NCBI GenBank assembly: GCA_022496185.1
Contig: WTXG01000060.1
Span: 1-64,000 of the forward strand
Length of the DNA: 64,000 bases
Source: Multifurca ochricompacta
Lineage: Eukaryota > Basidiomycota > Agaricomycetes > Russulales > Russulaceae
Direction: 5' to 3'
The notes beneath the pieces are model-generated. The model did not search any database. It saw nothing but the letters and a program-made list of their open reading frames with translations, and had not been told where the DNA came from. A program made the position numbers and the translations under genes. Shown here in pieces: positions 36,205 to 48,800 of the stretch; within the stretch, counting starts at the first letter, position 1, and each line of letters opens with the position of its first letter.

Positions 36205-38558
36205 TTACCCTTTACGCCTTTTACTGAATGTCTCTTCTTCATCACTATCACTATCTTCTGCCTTGCGCTTTTGCCGATCCCTGCTTTCAGAAGAATGCAG
36301 ACGAAGCTCATACCTGCACAAGCTTCCATCGCCGAGTACATTCCATGTTGTTGTTTCAGCAAGGTGCCGGTCGAAAATTGACAGCACCCAGTCGGAAGAA
36401 CAAAGCTTCCTGCGCGCGTCCTGGACTCGTGGATCGTTCATTTGATCATCCTCGATTTTCAATCTCAATTTCTTGAATACTTCGTACTGCGGTTGGACGT
36501 GGCGATAGAGGTCTTGAAAAAGAGATCGAAACTCCTCAATAATGGATCTACAAGGAGTCTCGACGAGAACTTCGATGGTTCCAGGAGTGATGGGACATCC
36601 TTGAAGAAAGGAAAACTTTCCACTACCACCCCTGCCGAGACCGTTGCTGCCCGAGTGCATGTCGAACACGTATTGCATATCAGCCGCCATATCCATGTCC
36701 CCAGTATTTCTGTATTTTGCAATCTCATATAAAAGCACCCAGAAGAATGATTCCAGGTCGTCAGAAATTCCATGTGGTCTAGATGAAGGATCAAGTAATC
36801 GCCATATCGATATGAACTTCCATGTCCCCTGCACGTGTCCTCAGTAGTTTCTAATGCCCGGGGATCTGTTAACGCGAACATACCGTGCGTGAATGTCGTT
36901 TCCCCTTCTCCTCAACGTTTTTCGTAATTTGTTTTGACAATTCCCAGTCGATCAACACCCCGTAGCCATCCTCTCCAATCATGATGTTACCCGAACTCAC
37001 ATCTCGATGTAAGATTCCGGCCCTCTCATACGCCGCAGAGTGGGCTGTATCAATGCTTCAGAATGTATAGTGTGAGTAGAAAATAGTATCCCTTACCTGT
37101 AACGGCGTCCCGAATCACCTCACATAATTGTCTCGTCGATATAAACGTATTAAGGGGCCTGCCGAGCGTTTCCAAGACAAGTCGGTAGTGAACAAAAGGA
37201 TCCACAGCTGGTCGACCAGGACACCAGTTATGTCCACCTTCTGAACCTTTCAAGTAGTCTTGTGTCCTTGTTCTTTGTGCAGCGAACAAGGAAACTTCGG
37301 AATGCTCAGGTGATAACGGAACGTCGCCAGCCAAGCCAAACTTGGCTATGTGAGGAACTTGTGCGTTGTGAAGTTTATGATATGTGTCGCCTTCCTTTTG
37401 AATGCCAGGGAGATTGATGCGCCAGGAATCTTTGAGGTACACAAGGTCTTTTCTGGCGACGTCGTAGGCGATGTATCCAAATGTGGAACGTCCAAAGAAT
37501 GACTCAGAACACCATACTGCTCCTGGTGTGATGAATGACCTGAGCTCACTGTCGGCGGCATGATCGTCTCGGACCAAGAGCTTGTGAAGATCAGCCTTCC
37601 TAACTTTCTCAAAGCCCTCGTACGTCCTCAGTTCGGAAATTGCTGCCTCTGCCTCATCATCTGGCACAGAAGTAACAGTGGTATCAAAGCCACGGTCAAA
37701 GTCGGACAGGAAGTTGAACCGCCAGAGAAACTCAAAGAGTGTCTCGGGCTGGGTGGCCCATTTGAATGGCTCAGTGTAGATCACCCCGCTGCGATCCCAT
37801 CGAAGGAGGCGACCCATTTCGCCAAAAAGAAAAACAGAAAATGAAAACACGCGAAATTGGGCGCAGTGGTGCGCTGAGGCATAAGCAATTAACTGCTCAC
37901 AGGTTTTGTATGCGGGTTGTGTCCATTGTATGTGGCTCTCCAAGTGTCTTTCATCTTTCCTCAACTCTTCAAGAGATATGAACATGTCGCCGTCGTCATT
38001 CTTGTTCTCGATCCACAAGGCGACTGCTCTCCAATTTAATGATTTTGTCTTTTTGGAGCCAGCCAAGTGTTTGTGCCAGTAAGAGTGATTTGGAAGGTCG
38101 GAATAAATGGAGATGTCAGGATTCAAACGATGTTCTCCATCCGGATAAGGAGAAGAGGTGGTGTTGACAAATTTCAGTTTGGGACAAAGCCCAGATGCCT
38201 CAATTGCTTTAATCTACGGTACGAGTGAGCATAGAAATATATATCAGATGATAGAGGTACTTGCAAATTCGTTCTCATTTTTTGAGACAGTTGAGTGTGT
38301 AAACGATATTTCGCCTGTTGGTCTTGATTCCTGTGCCTTTGGAACAAATTCCGCCAAGAATGTGTGGATAGGCATGGGTCCGACGAATTTCTCGCAATCT
38401 TGAAGTATCATGTTTTTATAGCGTAATGAAGCTTTGTGATATGGTGCGGAGCTGTGGTGTTCACTTCCTGGAAGATGTTTCTTCAATAGGGTTGTTTTGG
38501 GCAGTGTAGTCCCAGGATGAGGGTCTCTGAAGTTAAGTGAGATACTGTGATTCGGCAT
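36205..38558 (-). CDS. FunK1-type fungal protein kinase-like protein, 730 aa
   Basis: Four exons, 38558-38261, 38206-37097, 37044-36884, 36828-36205 (2193 nt, in frame). The catalytic loop is LHRDVSSGN (about residues 481-489), and the Mg-binding position reads LIDWELS, where many kinases have DFG. A GTWKF block and [13 protein letters not shown] follow, all typical of the FunK1 family of fungus-specific kinase-like proteins. The C-terminus is acidic and basic ([13 protein letters not shown]), possibly a nuclear localisation signal. Biological targets of FunK1 proteins are poorly known. The start is the ATG conserved in the duplicated fragment at 12552. Intron 1 was placed so that the frame is kept (acceptor before 38206). 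Confidence 0.85.
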
Positions 38559-39439
38559 ATTGTAAGATAACGAGAATGTGATTGTGGCGAGGGTGGGGCT
38601 TGAGTCACTCACCGTTGAGTCAATATAGGGTTATTTTAGACAGTCAGGCGCAATCCGATAGAATAATTGGCTTCTTGGAGGTTATCGATAAAGGGTTTTA
38701 CACGTCTGAGTTTGACTGACTGTAACGGCCAACTGGAGACCAACTTGAACATCAATTTGAACATAACGTGGACGCGGACGCGTTTGATCACGTGACACGA
38801 CACTGTTGAGGCAAATACAACACAATAAAGCAACTCACAGAGACAGACGAATGGTCTGTCTTGCTGGAACCGGACGGTTTACCACGTTTGCACCTCATGT
38901 CGTCTACACGTGTATGTGCCAATATTGCCACCAGCAATATTGTGTTGGAATAGTAGCCATAGCATGTGGGGACATTTATACCGGAGATGACGGTCCGGAT
39001 AGATTATCATAACGCTTTTTTTTAATACCATTCTTACGTGTAGCTATATTTCTCCCACATATTGTAGTTGAGGATAGCTTGGATATCTCGGCTGGTCAAA
39101 ACCTTCCGTCTCCAGTCATTCCAGTCCTGCAATTTGATCATTGATCTAAGCATAAGTATTTGCTTCCAGGGTGGATGCATGCCAGATGAAAACAGATAGA
39201 GGGTCTGGAAAATCAGGAAGGTGCGTCGGATGTCGCTTCAGTGTCGACAGGCAAAGCAGAACAACCTTAGAGTCCACCATATACTTAATTTTGGAGCTGT
39301 GAGATCCCTAAATATAACAGCGCTTGTCACGAATACTTCGACCTCGGTCAAGGCAAAGATTTAGCCAGACACAAACCGTCACTTGGGTTTCAACTCGCTA
39401 TTCTGCTTCCTTACTATTTATCATGTTGATTCGAATATC
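38559..39439. other. Intergenic upstream of the kinase, no gene seen
   Basis: The first 80 bases match the upstream side of the fragment at 12490-12551. A TCACGTGA palindrome lies at 38788, followed by a poly-T run near 39015. Nothing else is supported. Confidence 0.45.
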
Positions 39440-39632
39440 AAGTAACGAACGACATGGTTCCGGACATGTACATCTTCTTCAGGGGGTTGTCCTTCACAGG
39501 CTTGATGCGAGCCCAGATTGTTTCATGTGCCACGAATCGACCTTGACAGATACGCCTCACATAATCAAACACAACTTCCGGAGACAAGGACGGATAGAAT
39601 CAATCTGGTTCTGGGAAGAGAACATCATGCCC
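39440..39632 (-). pseudogene. P450 relic (haem-loop region)
   Basis: Read on the minus strand, the segment gives FPEPD, then a stop, then [18 protein letters not shown], then VKDNPLKKMYMSGTMSF. This matches exon 10 of P450-1, -3 and -5 ([38 protein letters not shown]) with deletions and a stop. Other exons are missing. It shows that a further P450 copy once lay between the kinase and the acyltransferase. Confidence 0.7.
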
Positions 39633-39830
39633 CTCAATGAGGCAGGTTTTTGGAAACTGATGTTTAACGCCCAGAAGCATACAGCAGTGTCACTCATTAA
39701 ACCCGGGGAGGCGGAAAGAATTACAAGCGTAGAAGGGGAGTAATTGGATTATGAAAAATTATGTAAGACAAAGCCGTGGTTCACGTGACCGTGACAGCTT
39801 GTCCACGAGATATAGGTAATACAGTCAATG

Positions 39831-41169
39831 TTAATCTGCACTATTTAAACTCATTAGGTCCCATGAAAATTTCCCATGTTTGTAGAGGTGAAGGGCGGTA
39901 TGGACAATAACCTTTCCGGGGCGAAGCCAATTGGGTAAAAATTCATTTGCGAACATTCCATGTCGAGCCCACCCATCGAGCATGAAACTACCCCACAAAA
40001 GCGTCCATAGCATGGTCCACACCCAGCCATAAAACCCTTTCACGCGCAACCCTGTCACCTTGCTAAACACACCTTCTATAACGATGCCAACGCCCATGAG
40101 GAGGAAGAAACCCCCAGTAGTGCTGAATTCGGTCCCACGACCGAGACTCCACAAGCCGATGTGATGAATGACAGCGGATACAGTGAATGCACCCATGAAC
40201 GCACTATAGCGCCCTAAAAGTGTTCCACCGGGGCGCGCACCGAAGATGATGAATAGTTGTCGTAAAAGCTGGTGCCAGCGGACGCTCCAGAACTCGTGGA
40301 TCGAGGTGGACATCCAAGGGCGGTGGAAAAGAGGAGGCCATTGTGAAGCAGACTGGCGGAGGAAGATACGCCCGACCAATGTCGCAATATGATACATGGA
40401 ATCAATCATCGCGTAACCCGATAGACCGACACAAATGGTGGCAAAAGCTGCCCAGATAGTGCGAGAGAGAGGGTCGAGGCTTGGGTCGAAAAGACTATCT
40501 CCTCCAGGTTTGGCGATTGTGGGGCGGTTATACTGCACGAGATATTGTGAGGTGTCAAATACGACGACTTTGAAGAACGTTTTTGCAAGAACTGTTGTGA
40601 TCGAAGGCGGTGGGACACACTCTCTAGGAAACGGGTTACTTGACCACGACCATCCGATTCCACGTTGATTACAGAATAGATCAAGGGCGTCCAGAAGAAC
40701 GTTTGAGATGGACAAACGCCGTTCGGTGGGAATGCTACCTTGCCCTTTTGGAATTTCGTACCTCCTCAACGGTTTCTTGATGAAGGTCCATTCAAGCGAC
40801 TTCAACGCGATAGATAACATTCCCACCTATGTCCAAATTTCAGCGAGACGCGCACCAGGGAACGCCAGACAACAACCGTACCACAAACGCAAGGTTCCAG
40901 AAACTGAGCCGGTCAGCGTTTCGAACTCCTACCTGCTGCGCTAACCACATTGAAAAATCCAATTTCACAGCGCAACACCAAGCTTGCCATAGAATAATGG
41001 GTAGTAGTGAAAGCTTGAAAATGAAGGTGTTCGGAAGGATTGCGAGTACTGCCAAAACATAATGGCTTAGAACCAGGGGAAGGGTAGCAGCGGGCGCAAA
41101 CGGTTGACGAAGAGAAGGGTCTGGAGGATTGGGAAACAAAAGGAATACTGAGGGTAGGTCACTCAACAT
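39831..41169 (-). CDS. Wax-synthase-domain membrane O-acyltransferase, 427 aa
   Basis: Two exons, 41169-40882 and 40826-39831, join in frame through NLAFV-VGMLSIALKSLEWTF. The protein has about seven or eight hydrophobic segments. It carries the block WPPLFHRPWMSTSIHEFWSV followed by RWHQLLRQLF, then an internal VIHHIGLW. The first His and the HEFW..RWHQ signature fit the wax synthase-like/MBOAT-related acyltransferases common in basidiomycetes, which esterify alcohols with acyl-CoA in the ER. The substrate is unknown. Its place among P450 genes is compatible with tailoring of a lipophilic product, which is inference. Confidence 0.8.
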
Positions 41170-42055
41170 GATGGTTGAGTCCTAGGAGAGTCAAGTATCA
41201 ACAGTTTGAGGACTCGACCAAGCTGACACAGTTGTTCCATTTCGAAGCGACCGATAAGTGACACCTCACATCAAGACGTATCCAGTCGTGTAGACATCGG
41301 TCGGAGCTGCCGAAATGAAGTGACGTTATCCTTACCCTGAACGTCCAGTCCATGCATGACGGCCTCGATATGTATGAGATGGGAACTACACTCCGAGTTT
41401 GGATTAAGTAAGACGCCTCTCGCCCAAGTCTAAAATCTGATCCGCACGCCTTGTTTGTACACCATTACATAATACACAAATCAACTCATATACAATATTT
41501 GTTAATTTGTACATAATTTCGGGTTGCGTAGCTTATACTGATAAGATTGCAAAAGAAAGACGAGCGGGAACGCGCAAGAGGATTTTGAAGTGGAGGCAAT
41601 ACAAGACTCTATAGATACAAGTGATCTAAGAGGTTTTTTTTTATAATTTATGCTACAATAGGTGTCCTTTTAAAATATTATGAAGTCGCGCTTGAATTTA
41701 ATGTAAGAGTATGTACTAGTATACAAGCGAAAATGACAGAGAAATGAAAAGTCGTACAGTAATAGGAGTCATAATGGAATGCAAGTCAATCATTTCAAGT
41801 ACAAGTAAAAAATCAAGAATTGAGTCTTCGGATACCAAGTCATTGTCCCTGAGCGGTGACCAGAGAATTAAGCAGGTGCGATTTGAGCGTGTTGTATGGC
41901 TAGCACTACTTTAGATTGACATTTAATTCTAGCTAGCTTTAGTATGACTGGCGCTGGACATGCTAGCCATTATAGGCACTCAATAACAGTCCTCATGGTC
42001 ACGTGAGCGCATGAACTATAGAGACGGTCTTTTTTTTTTTGAAGAATCGAGTTTA
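41170..42055. other. Intergenic, AT-rich, no gene seen
   Basis: It contains the acyltransferase promoter side, poly-T near 41633 and 42030, and TCACGTGA at 41999. No coding sequence is supported. Confidence 0.4.
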
Positions 42056-42340
42056 TTCGCGCTTCAGGGCCGTGCCCAAATTCTGCGGTCCGCAGAAGAC
42101 ACCCTTGCTGCTGTGCAGCAGGCTGAGGCTCGTCTACTCGAAATCAGCGCTCTGCAAGCGGAGCTGGTTTTCCAACTTATTCGACAAACAGAAATCTCGG
42201 ATCAATTATACGAAAATGCCATCACGACCAGCGAGATGGTCGAGAAGGGGAACATTCAACTTCGTGAAACGCGCCGTCGTGCGCGCGATGGCCGGAAGTG
42301 GTTGCTAGTGTTCCTTATTGGAGTCAGCTGTTCATCCATT
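42056..42340 (+). pseudogene. C-terminal fragment of a syntaxin-18/Ufe1-like SNARE
   Basis: The plus strand encodes a SNARE-like heptad region (VQQAEARLLEISALQAEL, LIRQTEISDQLYENAI, GNIQLRETRRRARDGRKW) followed by a hydrophobic tail (LLVFLIGVS). This is the layout of the C-terminus of Ufe1/syntaxin-18, the ER t-SNARE. The N-terminal Habc part is absent: an 11-T run and unrelated DNA lie directly upstream. The frame is open from 42011 to 42439, but the ATG at 42011 falls in non-homologous sequence. A 5'-truncated duplicate is most likely. Confidence 0.6.
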
Positions 42341-42558
42341 ATTGTTAAACAAACATCACTGCAACCACGACCCTTGACTGTTACCTTCTCACTCATTTAT
42401 TTCTATGCCGTGTGTTGCTCGTGCTTCTCAGCCTCATAGACAATTCGCTGAATCAAGGCGATAACTAGTCAAAGACACTGTCGAAAAAATTAACATCCAG
42501 CTATGTTTACTCATCTACCATCCACAACAACTCTAATTTGTGTTCACAATGCTTGCAT

Positions 42559-43027
42559 TTAGGCCCCGACAATGACGGGGATGCAGGAAATGCCAACAGT
42601 GACAGTTCCATCTAGAATACCATCCAGCGTCAGCGCACATTAACTATCAAAAGCAAAAGTGACACAGACTTTGCTTCACGTCCCCGCAGCAGAGCGCGTT
42701 GGTGTTGCTATTTTGATGTTAGCTTCCCACAGATACTACGAAGATAACAAAGCCGTACCAGTGTCCGCTAAGAATACCCGCGCAACCATTTCCAGTACCC
42801 GATATAGAGCCCAGGGTTACGCCGACTGTGCCGGTCGAGGTGGTTGACGGGTTGTCGATAGGAGTGAACTGATCGCAGCATTGTAATGTCCCCGTGCACT
42901 TGCTTGCGGGTATCGAGCCCGGTACCGAAGCACCATCGTCCCTGCGTACCGGGGTGACAGAAGCAGCGACGCCGCTCGCCACAGCCAAAGCTGCGAACAT
43001 GGTGATGAGTGGCTTGTGGAGAAACAT
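42559..43027 (-). CDS. Class I hydrophobin, 119 aa
   Basis: Three exons, 43027-42759, 42707-42670 and 42611-42559 (360 nt, in frame). A signal peptide (MFLHKPLITMFAALAVASGV, about 1-22) precedes the eight-cysteine pattern C-x5-CC-x30-C-x7-C-x5-CC-x14-C, the spacing of class I hydrophobins. The middle Cys residues only appear when the intron at 42758-42708 is removed (CNTNALCC). The secreted protein self-assembles at air-water interfaces and coats hyphae or fruiting bodies. The x7 spacing is slightly short for the class. A TATA box lies about 90 bp upstream. Confidence 0.85.
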
Positions 43028-43116
43028 TGTGATTTATGAAAAGTAAATGGTGTTTGTGGTTTATCCTGAAAGTTGGGCTTTGTGGGATGGGGGAAACAGA
43101 GGAGCAAATGATTTGC

Positions 43117-43126
43117 CCTTTTATAA
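43117..43126 (-). promoter_or_regulatory. TATA box of the hydrophobin gene
   Basis: TTATAAAAGG on the minus strand lies 90 bp upstream of the hydrophobin ATG, the usual place for a strong fungal core promoter. Hydrophobins are often very highly expressed, so a canonical TATA box fits. Confidence 0.6.
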
Positions 43127-45845
43127 CAATTCCGATGCATCCTTCCTTACAAGACCCAATGGTCGGCCAAAAGTGTGTGTGCTCTTTTTTTTATTGCGAT
43201 CTTGCGATCATTCATGCGTGTGCGTGTACCCGCGCCCTGGACTCTCGGACTAGATGTTTGAAATTTGATTTGGCTTGTCCTTTAGTCTATTACGAACCAA
43301 TAGACCCTCCGCCAAGCGCGCACAATTCCAAAGCCACCCCAAGTGCAAAAAAAAAACAGAAAAAAGAACAAAAGAACAAAAGCAAAACATATATTAAACA
43401 CATTTGCGAGGATATGAGCAGAGACTCATGTTCGACGCCATCACTTTCTACTCACCCTTCTCCTTCCAAGGCAGAAATTTCCATCTCAATGCAACACACA
43501 AATGACACTGTAAATGGATGAGGTTATGCTGCTTGTCGACGGTGCGCCTATATTCCAACCGTCTTGTATCGGATCACCGCGTTGATCTTGGTCGCCCCTG
43601 CATGTCCGCTCTTGTACTGATGATATTGATAAAGTGATGAGTTTAATGAATTGGAGACTGAGTGTAGATTGGAGGTTGTCATCTCGTAAGGGTACTAGTA
43701 CCTTCCTCCCGGCGCCAAGTGAGCAATGACTGTCGTCATGTTTGGATGGGTCTTGAGTGAATGGGTTATCTCGGACCCGAATGCCTTCACATGTGTGCAC
43801 ACTCTCTGTTTTATTTCGTAACGTTGAATGGTTGCTGTCAATTAGGCTCTCAACGTCAACGTGCAGTGGAGCTGTCCAAATGTCATATACCTTTTACCAG
43901 CTAGCCCAGGAATCATAACTCACTCGCATATGTGAGCCCTTTCCTGGAAAAACAATATAAGTACGCGCGAAGTGCCGATTATTATTATTACTATTATTTT
44001 TTCACTACTGAACCGGATATTGCGGGCGTCTGTAGTACTACCTCCGAAGATGGTGCCATTTCTGGATAAGTTTTTTTTTTTCCTGGTCAGCAGTTTTCCC
44101 TAACAAATTTTATTCTTGCTCCGGATCAGAGTGGGGGAGAGTGGGAATCGAGGTAAGCGATTGGGTACTGGCACATGGCAAGAGATCCAAAGATTTAAAG
44201 AAAAGGCCTAAGAGGTGATATGAAGCAGGGATGAGGATGGAAAGAGCTGAAGGTAAGAAAAGAAGTACTTCTTGAACCAGTCCTCGAAATACCAGTGGGG
44301 GCATCCAAAAAAAAATTCTATTTGGACTCGCACAAGGCAATTCCCGAAGCTGAGTGTGGCAGACCAAAAGCCGCCACCTAAGCTGTTGGAGGAGACGAGA
44401 ATGGGGGCGTGGGCACCACCCTGGTAGTCAGGATGGCCAAGAGCAGCAAGTTCTTGGGAGGTCACACCGTCAGCGACGGTGTTACAAAAACCTGTCTGAC
44501 AACCCATTATGATAACCTTTACCTGTACGATAACATTTTCTTTTTACTTTGATACCCCACTATGACCTCCGTCTACATTGATGAAGTGGCTGGTTCAGCC
44601 AAATCACTCATGCTTACTATGCCACTTCCTTGACATCGATGTTGTCCATGACAAGGTCAAGCTCATTTATTGAGGGCTAGCTACTACTAGTAGATGCAGA
44701 AAGGTACTAGTAAAAACACACATTTTTGTGGAACAGGCATAGCGCAGGCTTGTACTTTAGATACAACTATACTACTAGCTATCTATCTCACCTTGTTAAA
44801 TGTAGAGACTTAGATGCTTTCAATAATAGAGCGATAGCAACTGTTTAATTATAGTGGCTTTATATACATTCTATGTACTATATCGGCTACTTAATTAAAT
44901 GAGTGCGCTAATGATGTAATTTGATCACATGCCCGATCTTAGATGTATATTCTTAATTGTGAAAGTGTGATCACAATTATGTCGGACCGCTAGTTGACCG
45001 GGTGAGTTGCCGTTATGGTGAGTGTTCTACTATTTTTCAACTCTCGCGCTCCGCAGATTAACACACCTTTTTATTTCTGCACTTTCTGCAGCCCATCAAG
45101 TTTGACTAGCTCTTGCTGCCCTCGTCTGCAAATGAATGTCTTCTGCGATCATCTCATCTGCTGGAAGATAATACCTTTTCTTTATTTTCTTACTTTGCTT
45201 TTGTTCATTTATTCTTCTATTTATCTTTTGATTATAATCCATCAGAGCCCTTAGGTTTAAAGTTTTTTACATGATTTTCCGTGTATTAACATAGAGCTTC
45301 GGCAGTGTGAACTGCCTTGAAATATATTTTTTTTTTGTTGCGAAAAAATAACAGGAAAGACTAGACTATAGTTAGGAAACCAGAGCACTAGAAAGTGACT
45401 AGAATGGGATTCCTGGTCACTTGGTTCCAACGAACATACACTAGTACGCCATGATTCTTCGCGCTCTCATAGAATGCATACATTAAACGAACCTGTGACG
45501 AAGAACATCGTTTTTCTTATGTCAATGTGCCGTATATCTCCAACACGCCAACTGGGAGTCTTTCCTGTTGTAGTAGTTGGTACATTTATGAGCGTGAGAT
45601 AGGCTTTGTAGATGCGCGCGAAGAAAACAATTATTATTTGTTACTTATTTGGATTGCAATCCATCAGTAGTTCATGCAGCCAGAATATGAGCGTCGTTCA
45701 AACACCTGAGAGTGCTAGGGAGTCGTTGAGATAGTAGTAGCCAGGGAGAGGGTGTGTTGACTGGGTATACAAACAAATCGGACAGCAAGAACGTAGGATA
45801 TTTCATATAACAGTAGAGTCAGTTAGATCTGCGGTTGCTAATGAT
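43127..45845. other. Intergenic, mostly AT-rich, no gene seen
   Basis: About 2.7 kb without a supported gene. A poly-A-rich stretch lies near 43345-43390. The minus-strand frame 44507-44208 (99 codons, starting MGCQTGFCNTVADG) shows no family I recognise and ends in low-quality sequence. The last 130 bp (about 45710-45845) is the 3' flank shared with NLR-A. Confidence 0.4.
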
Positions 45846-48800
45846 CTACGCCCCACGCGCTCCATACTCCAACAACAATCGTACAATCCCCCTTTCCCCT
45901 CTGGCCAATGCTTCTTGAGATGGTGTTCGACCATCATCGTTCTGCACGTGAACATTCGCCCCTCGTTCTACTAATAACTCTGCCACCTTCAAGTGGCCGC
46001 TACTCGCTGCTAGATGCAATGGTGTCCATTGTTCCTGCTCCCTTGCGTCCACAATCGCGCCGTGGTCAAGTAACAACCGCGCGATTTCGACGTGTCCGCA
46101 CTCCGACGTCGCATGCAATGGCGTCCAGCCTTGATCGTCCCGGCAATTGATTTCTGCGCCGCGCTCAATCAACAGGTTCGCGACTTCAAGTCTTCCTTCA
46201 TTCGATGCCACGTCCAAGGGCGTTCGGCGGTGCTCACCCCGTTCATTGACATCTGCGCCACTATCAAGTAATGATCGCACAATTTCGAGGTATCCATTCT
46301 TCGTTGCGGAATGAAGCGGAGTAATTTGTTCTTCATCTTCTCCCTTTTCTTCTCCCTTTTCCTCATTTTCTTCTCCCCTTTTTTCTTCATTTTCTTCTCC
46401 CTTCTTTTCTTCATTTTCTTCGCCCTTCAGTTCTTCATTTTCTTCTTTCACTTCATTTTCTTCTTCGTCAGGGGCGTTTGAATCCATGTGATTTATTGGT
46501 GACTGTGTATCATGGAGATGCGCATCTTGTGGTGGTATGTTCCGCGTAGTCGAGACCATGCTGTCACGAAGGTTCACGTCTTCCATACGCTCGGCTAAGG
46601 CGCTTGCAACCCTTTCTTCCGCGTTGCGAGATGCCAGGTCAAAAGCAGTCTCTTCGGCGTTATTCCGTAGGTCAACATTGGCTCCATGACCGATCAGCAA
46701 CTTAACAGCGTTGAGATTCCCATAGTCTGCAGCGAAGTGCAACGAAGTCCAGCCAGCACTGTCGCAGCTGTCCACAGACGCGCCACTGTTGAGCAATAAT
46801 CGCACGACATCATCGCTTCCGAATTCTGATGCTGACATCAATGGCGTCGAGCCATTTTTATTCTGGATATTAACATCCGCGCCATGGTCAAGCAACTCCT
46901 TCACAGTATCGAGATGTCCAGCGCCGGATGCTGACTGTAATGGAGTCCAGCCCTCGTTGTCGCACATGTTGATGGATGCACCACTGCCGAGTAACAGTCG
47001 CACGATACCATGATAACCGTTTCCTGATGCAGTGATCAATGGCGTCATGCCATCGTTGCTCTGAGAGTTTACATCCGCGCCATGGTCAAGCAACTCCTTC
47101 ACAACATCGAGATATCCAGCGCCAGACGACGACTGCAATGGCGTCCAACCGTCGTTGTCCCGGATGTCGACGGATGCGCCACCATGGAGTAATAATTGTA
47201 CGACCTCATGATACCCGAATCTTGACGCATGCATCAACGCGGTCCACCCGTTGTCACGCTGAGCATTCAAATTAGCGCCACCGTCGAGTAATAGTCCCAC
47301 GATATCGTGATGTCCGTTTGATGATGCTGCCATCAATGGCGTCAGGTTATCGTTGTTCTGGGTGTTTAAATCTGCACCGTGGTCAAGCAACTCCTTCGCT
47401 ATATCGAGATGTCCAGCGCCGGATGCTGACTGTAATGGAGTCCAGCCCTCGTTGTCGCGGATCTCTTTGGATGCGCCACTGTCGAGTAACATTCGTACGA
47501 TCTCATGACGTCCGCTTCGCGATGCATGCATCAATGTAGTCCACCCTTTCTCGTCCTGAATAGTCAAATCTGCGCCCCTGTCGAGTAATAGCCGCACGAT
47601 GTCATGATATCCGTTTCCCAATGCTATCATCATTGGCGTCAAGCCATCGTTATTCTGGGAATTTATGCCGGCGCCGTGGCCGAGCAATTCCTTCACAACG
47701 TCGAGATGTCCAGAGCCGCATGCTGACAGAAATGGAGTCCAGCCATAGTTATCACGGATATCATCAGATGCGCCGCTGTCGAGTAACGATCGCACGACGG
47801 CATGATGTCCAGATCTCGATGCATGCATCAATGCGGTCCACCCGTTGTTGTGTTGGGTATTCACACTGGCGCCACAGTCGAGCAACAGTCGCACGATATC
47901 GTGATTACCGTCTCGTGATGCTGCCATCAATGGGGTCATGCCGTCGTTGTTCTGGGTGTTTACATCTGCACCGTGATCAAGTAAGTCCTTCACAGTGTCG
48001 AGGTTCCCAGCGTCGGATGCTGACTGTAATGGAGTCCAACCCTCGTTGTCGCGGATGTTGATGGATGCACCACTGCTGAGTAATAGTCGCACGATACTAT
48101 GATAACCGTCTCCTGATGCAGAGATCAATGGCGTGACGCCATCGTTGTTATGAGAGTTTACATCCGCGCCGTGGTCAAGCAACTCCTTTACAGCATCGGG
48201 ATGTCCAGCGCCAGATGCTGACTGTAATGGAGTCCAGCCCTCGTTGTCGCGGATTTCGTTGGATGCGCCACTATCGAGTAACAATCGTACGACTTCATGT
48301 TGTCCGCTTCGAGATGCATGCATCAATGCGGTCCACCCTTTGGTGTCCTGAGTAGCCACATCTGCGCCCCTGTCAAGTAGTAATCGCGCGACGCCATGAC
48401 GTCCGATTCCTGATGCCAGCATCAATGAAGTCATGCCATTTTCGTTTTTCTGAGCATTGACATCCACGCCGTGGTCAAGCAACTCCTTCACAATATCGAG
48501 ATGTCCAGCGCTCGATGCTGAATGCAATGGATTCCAGCCGTCTTTGTCGTGGATGTCGATGGGTGCACCACTATCGAGTAACAATCGCACGACGGCAAGG
48601 TGTCCATTTCCTAATGCTGACATCAATGGCCTCAAGCCATCATTGTTCTGGGTGTTTATATCCGCGCCATGGGCAAGTAACACCTTCACAGTATCGGGAT
48701 GTCCAGCGCCGGATGCTGACAGTAATGGGGCCCAACCATTGTTGTCACGGATATCGTCGGATGCGCCATTGTCGAGTAGTAATTCCACGACAGCATGGTG

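Noticed and set aside
44208..44507. 99-codon minus-strand frame starting MGCQTGFCNTVADG
   Set aside because: I recognise no domain, the codons end in low-complexity sequence, and no splice extension could be supported.
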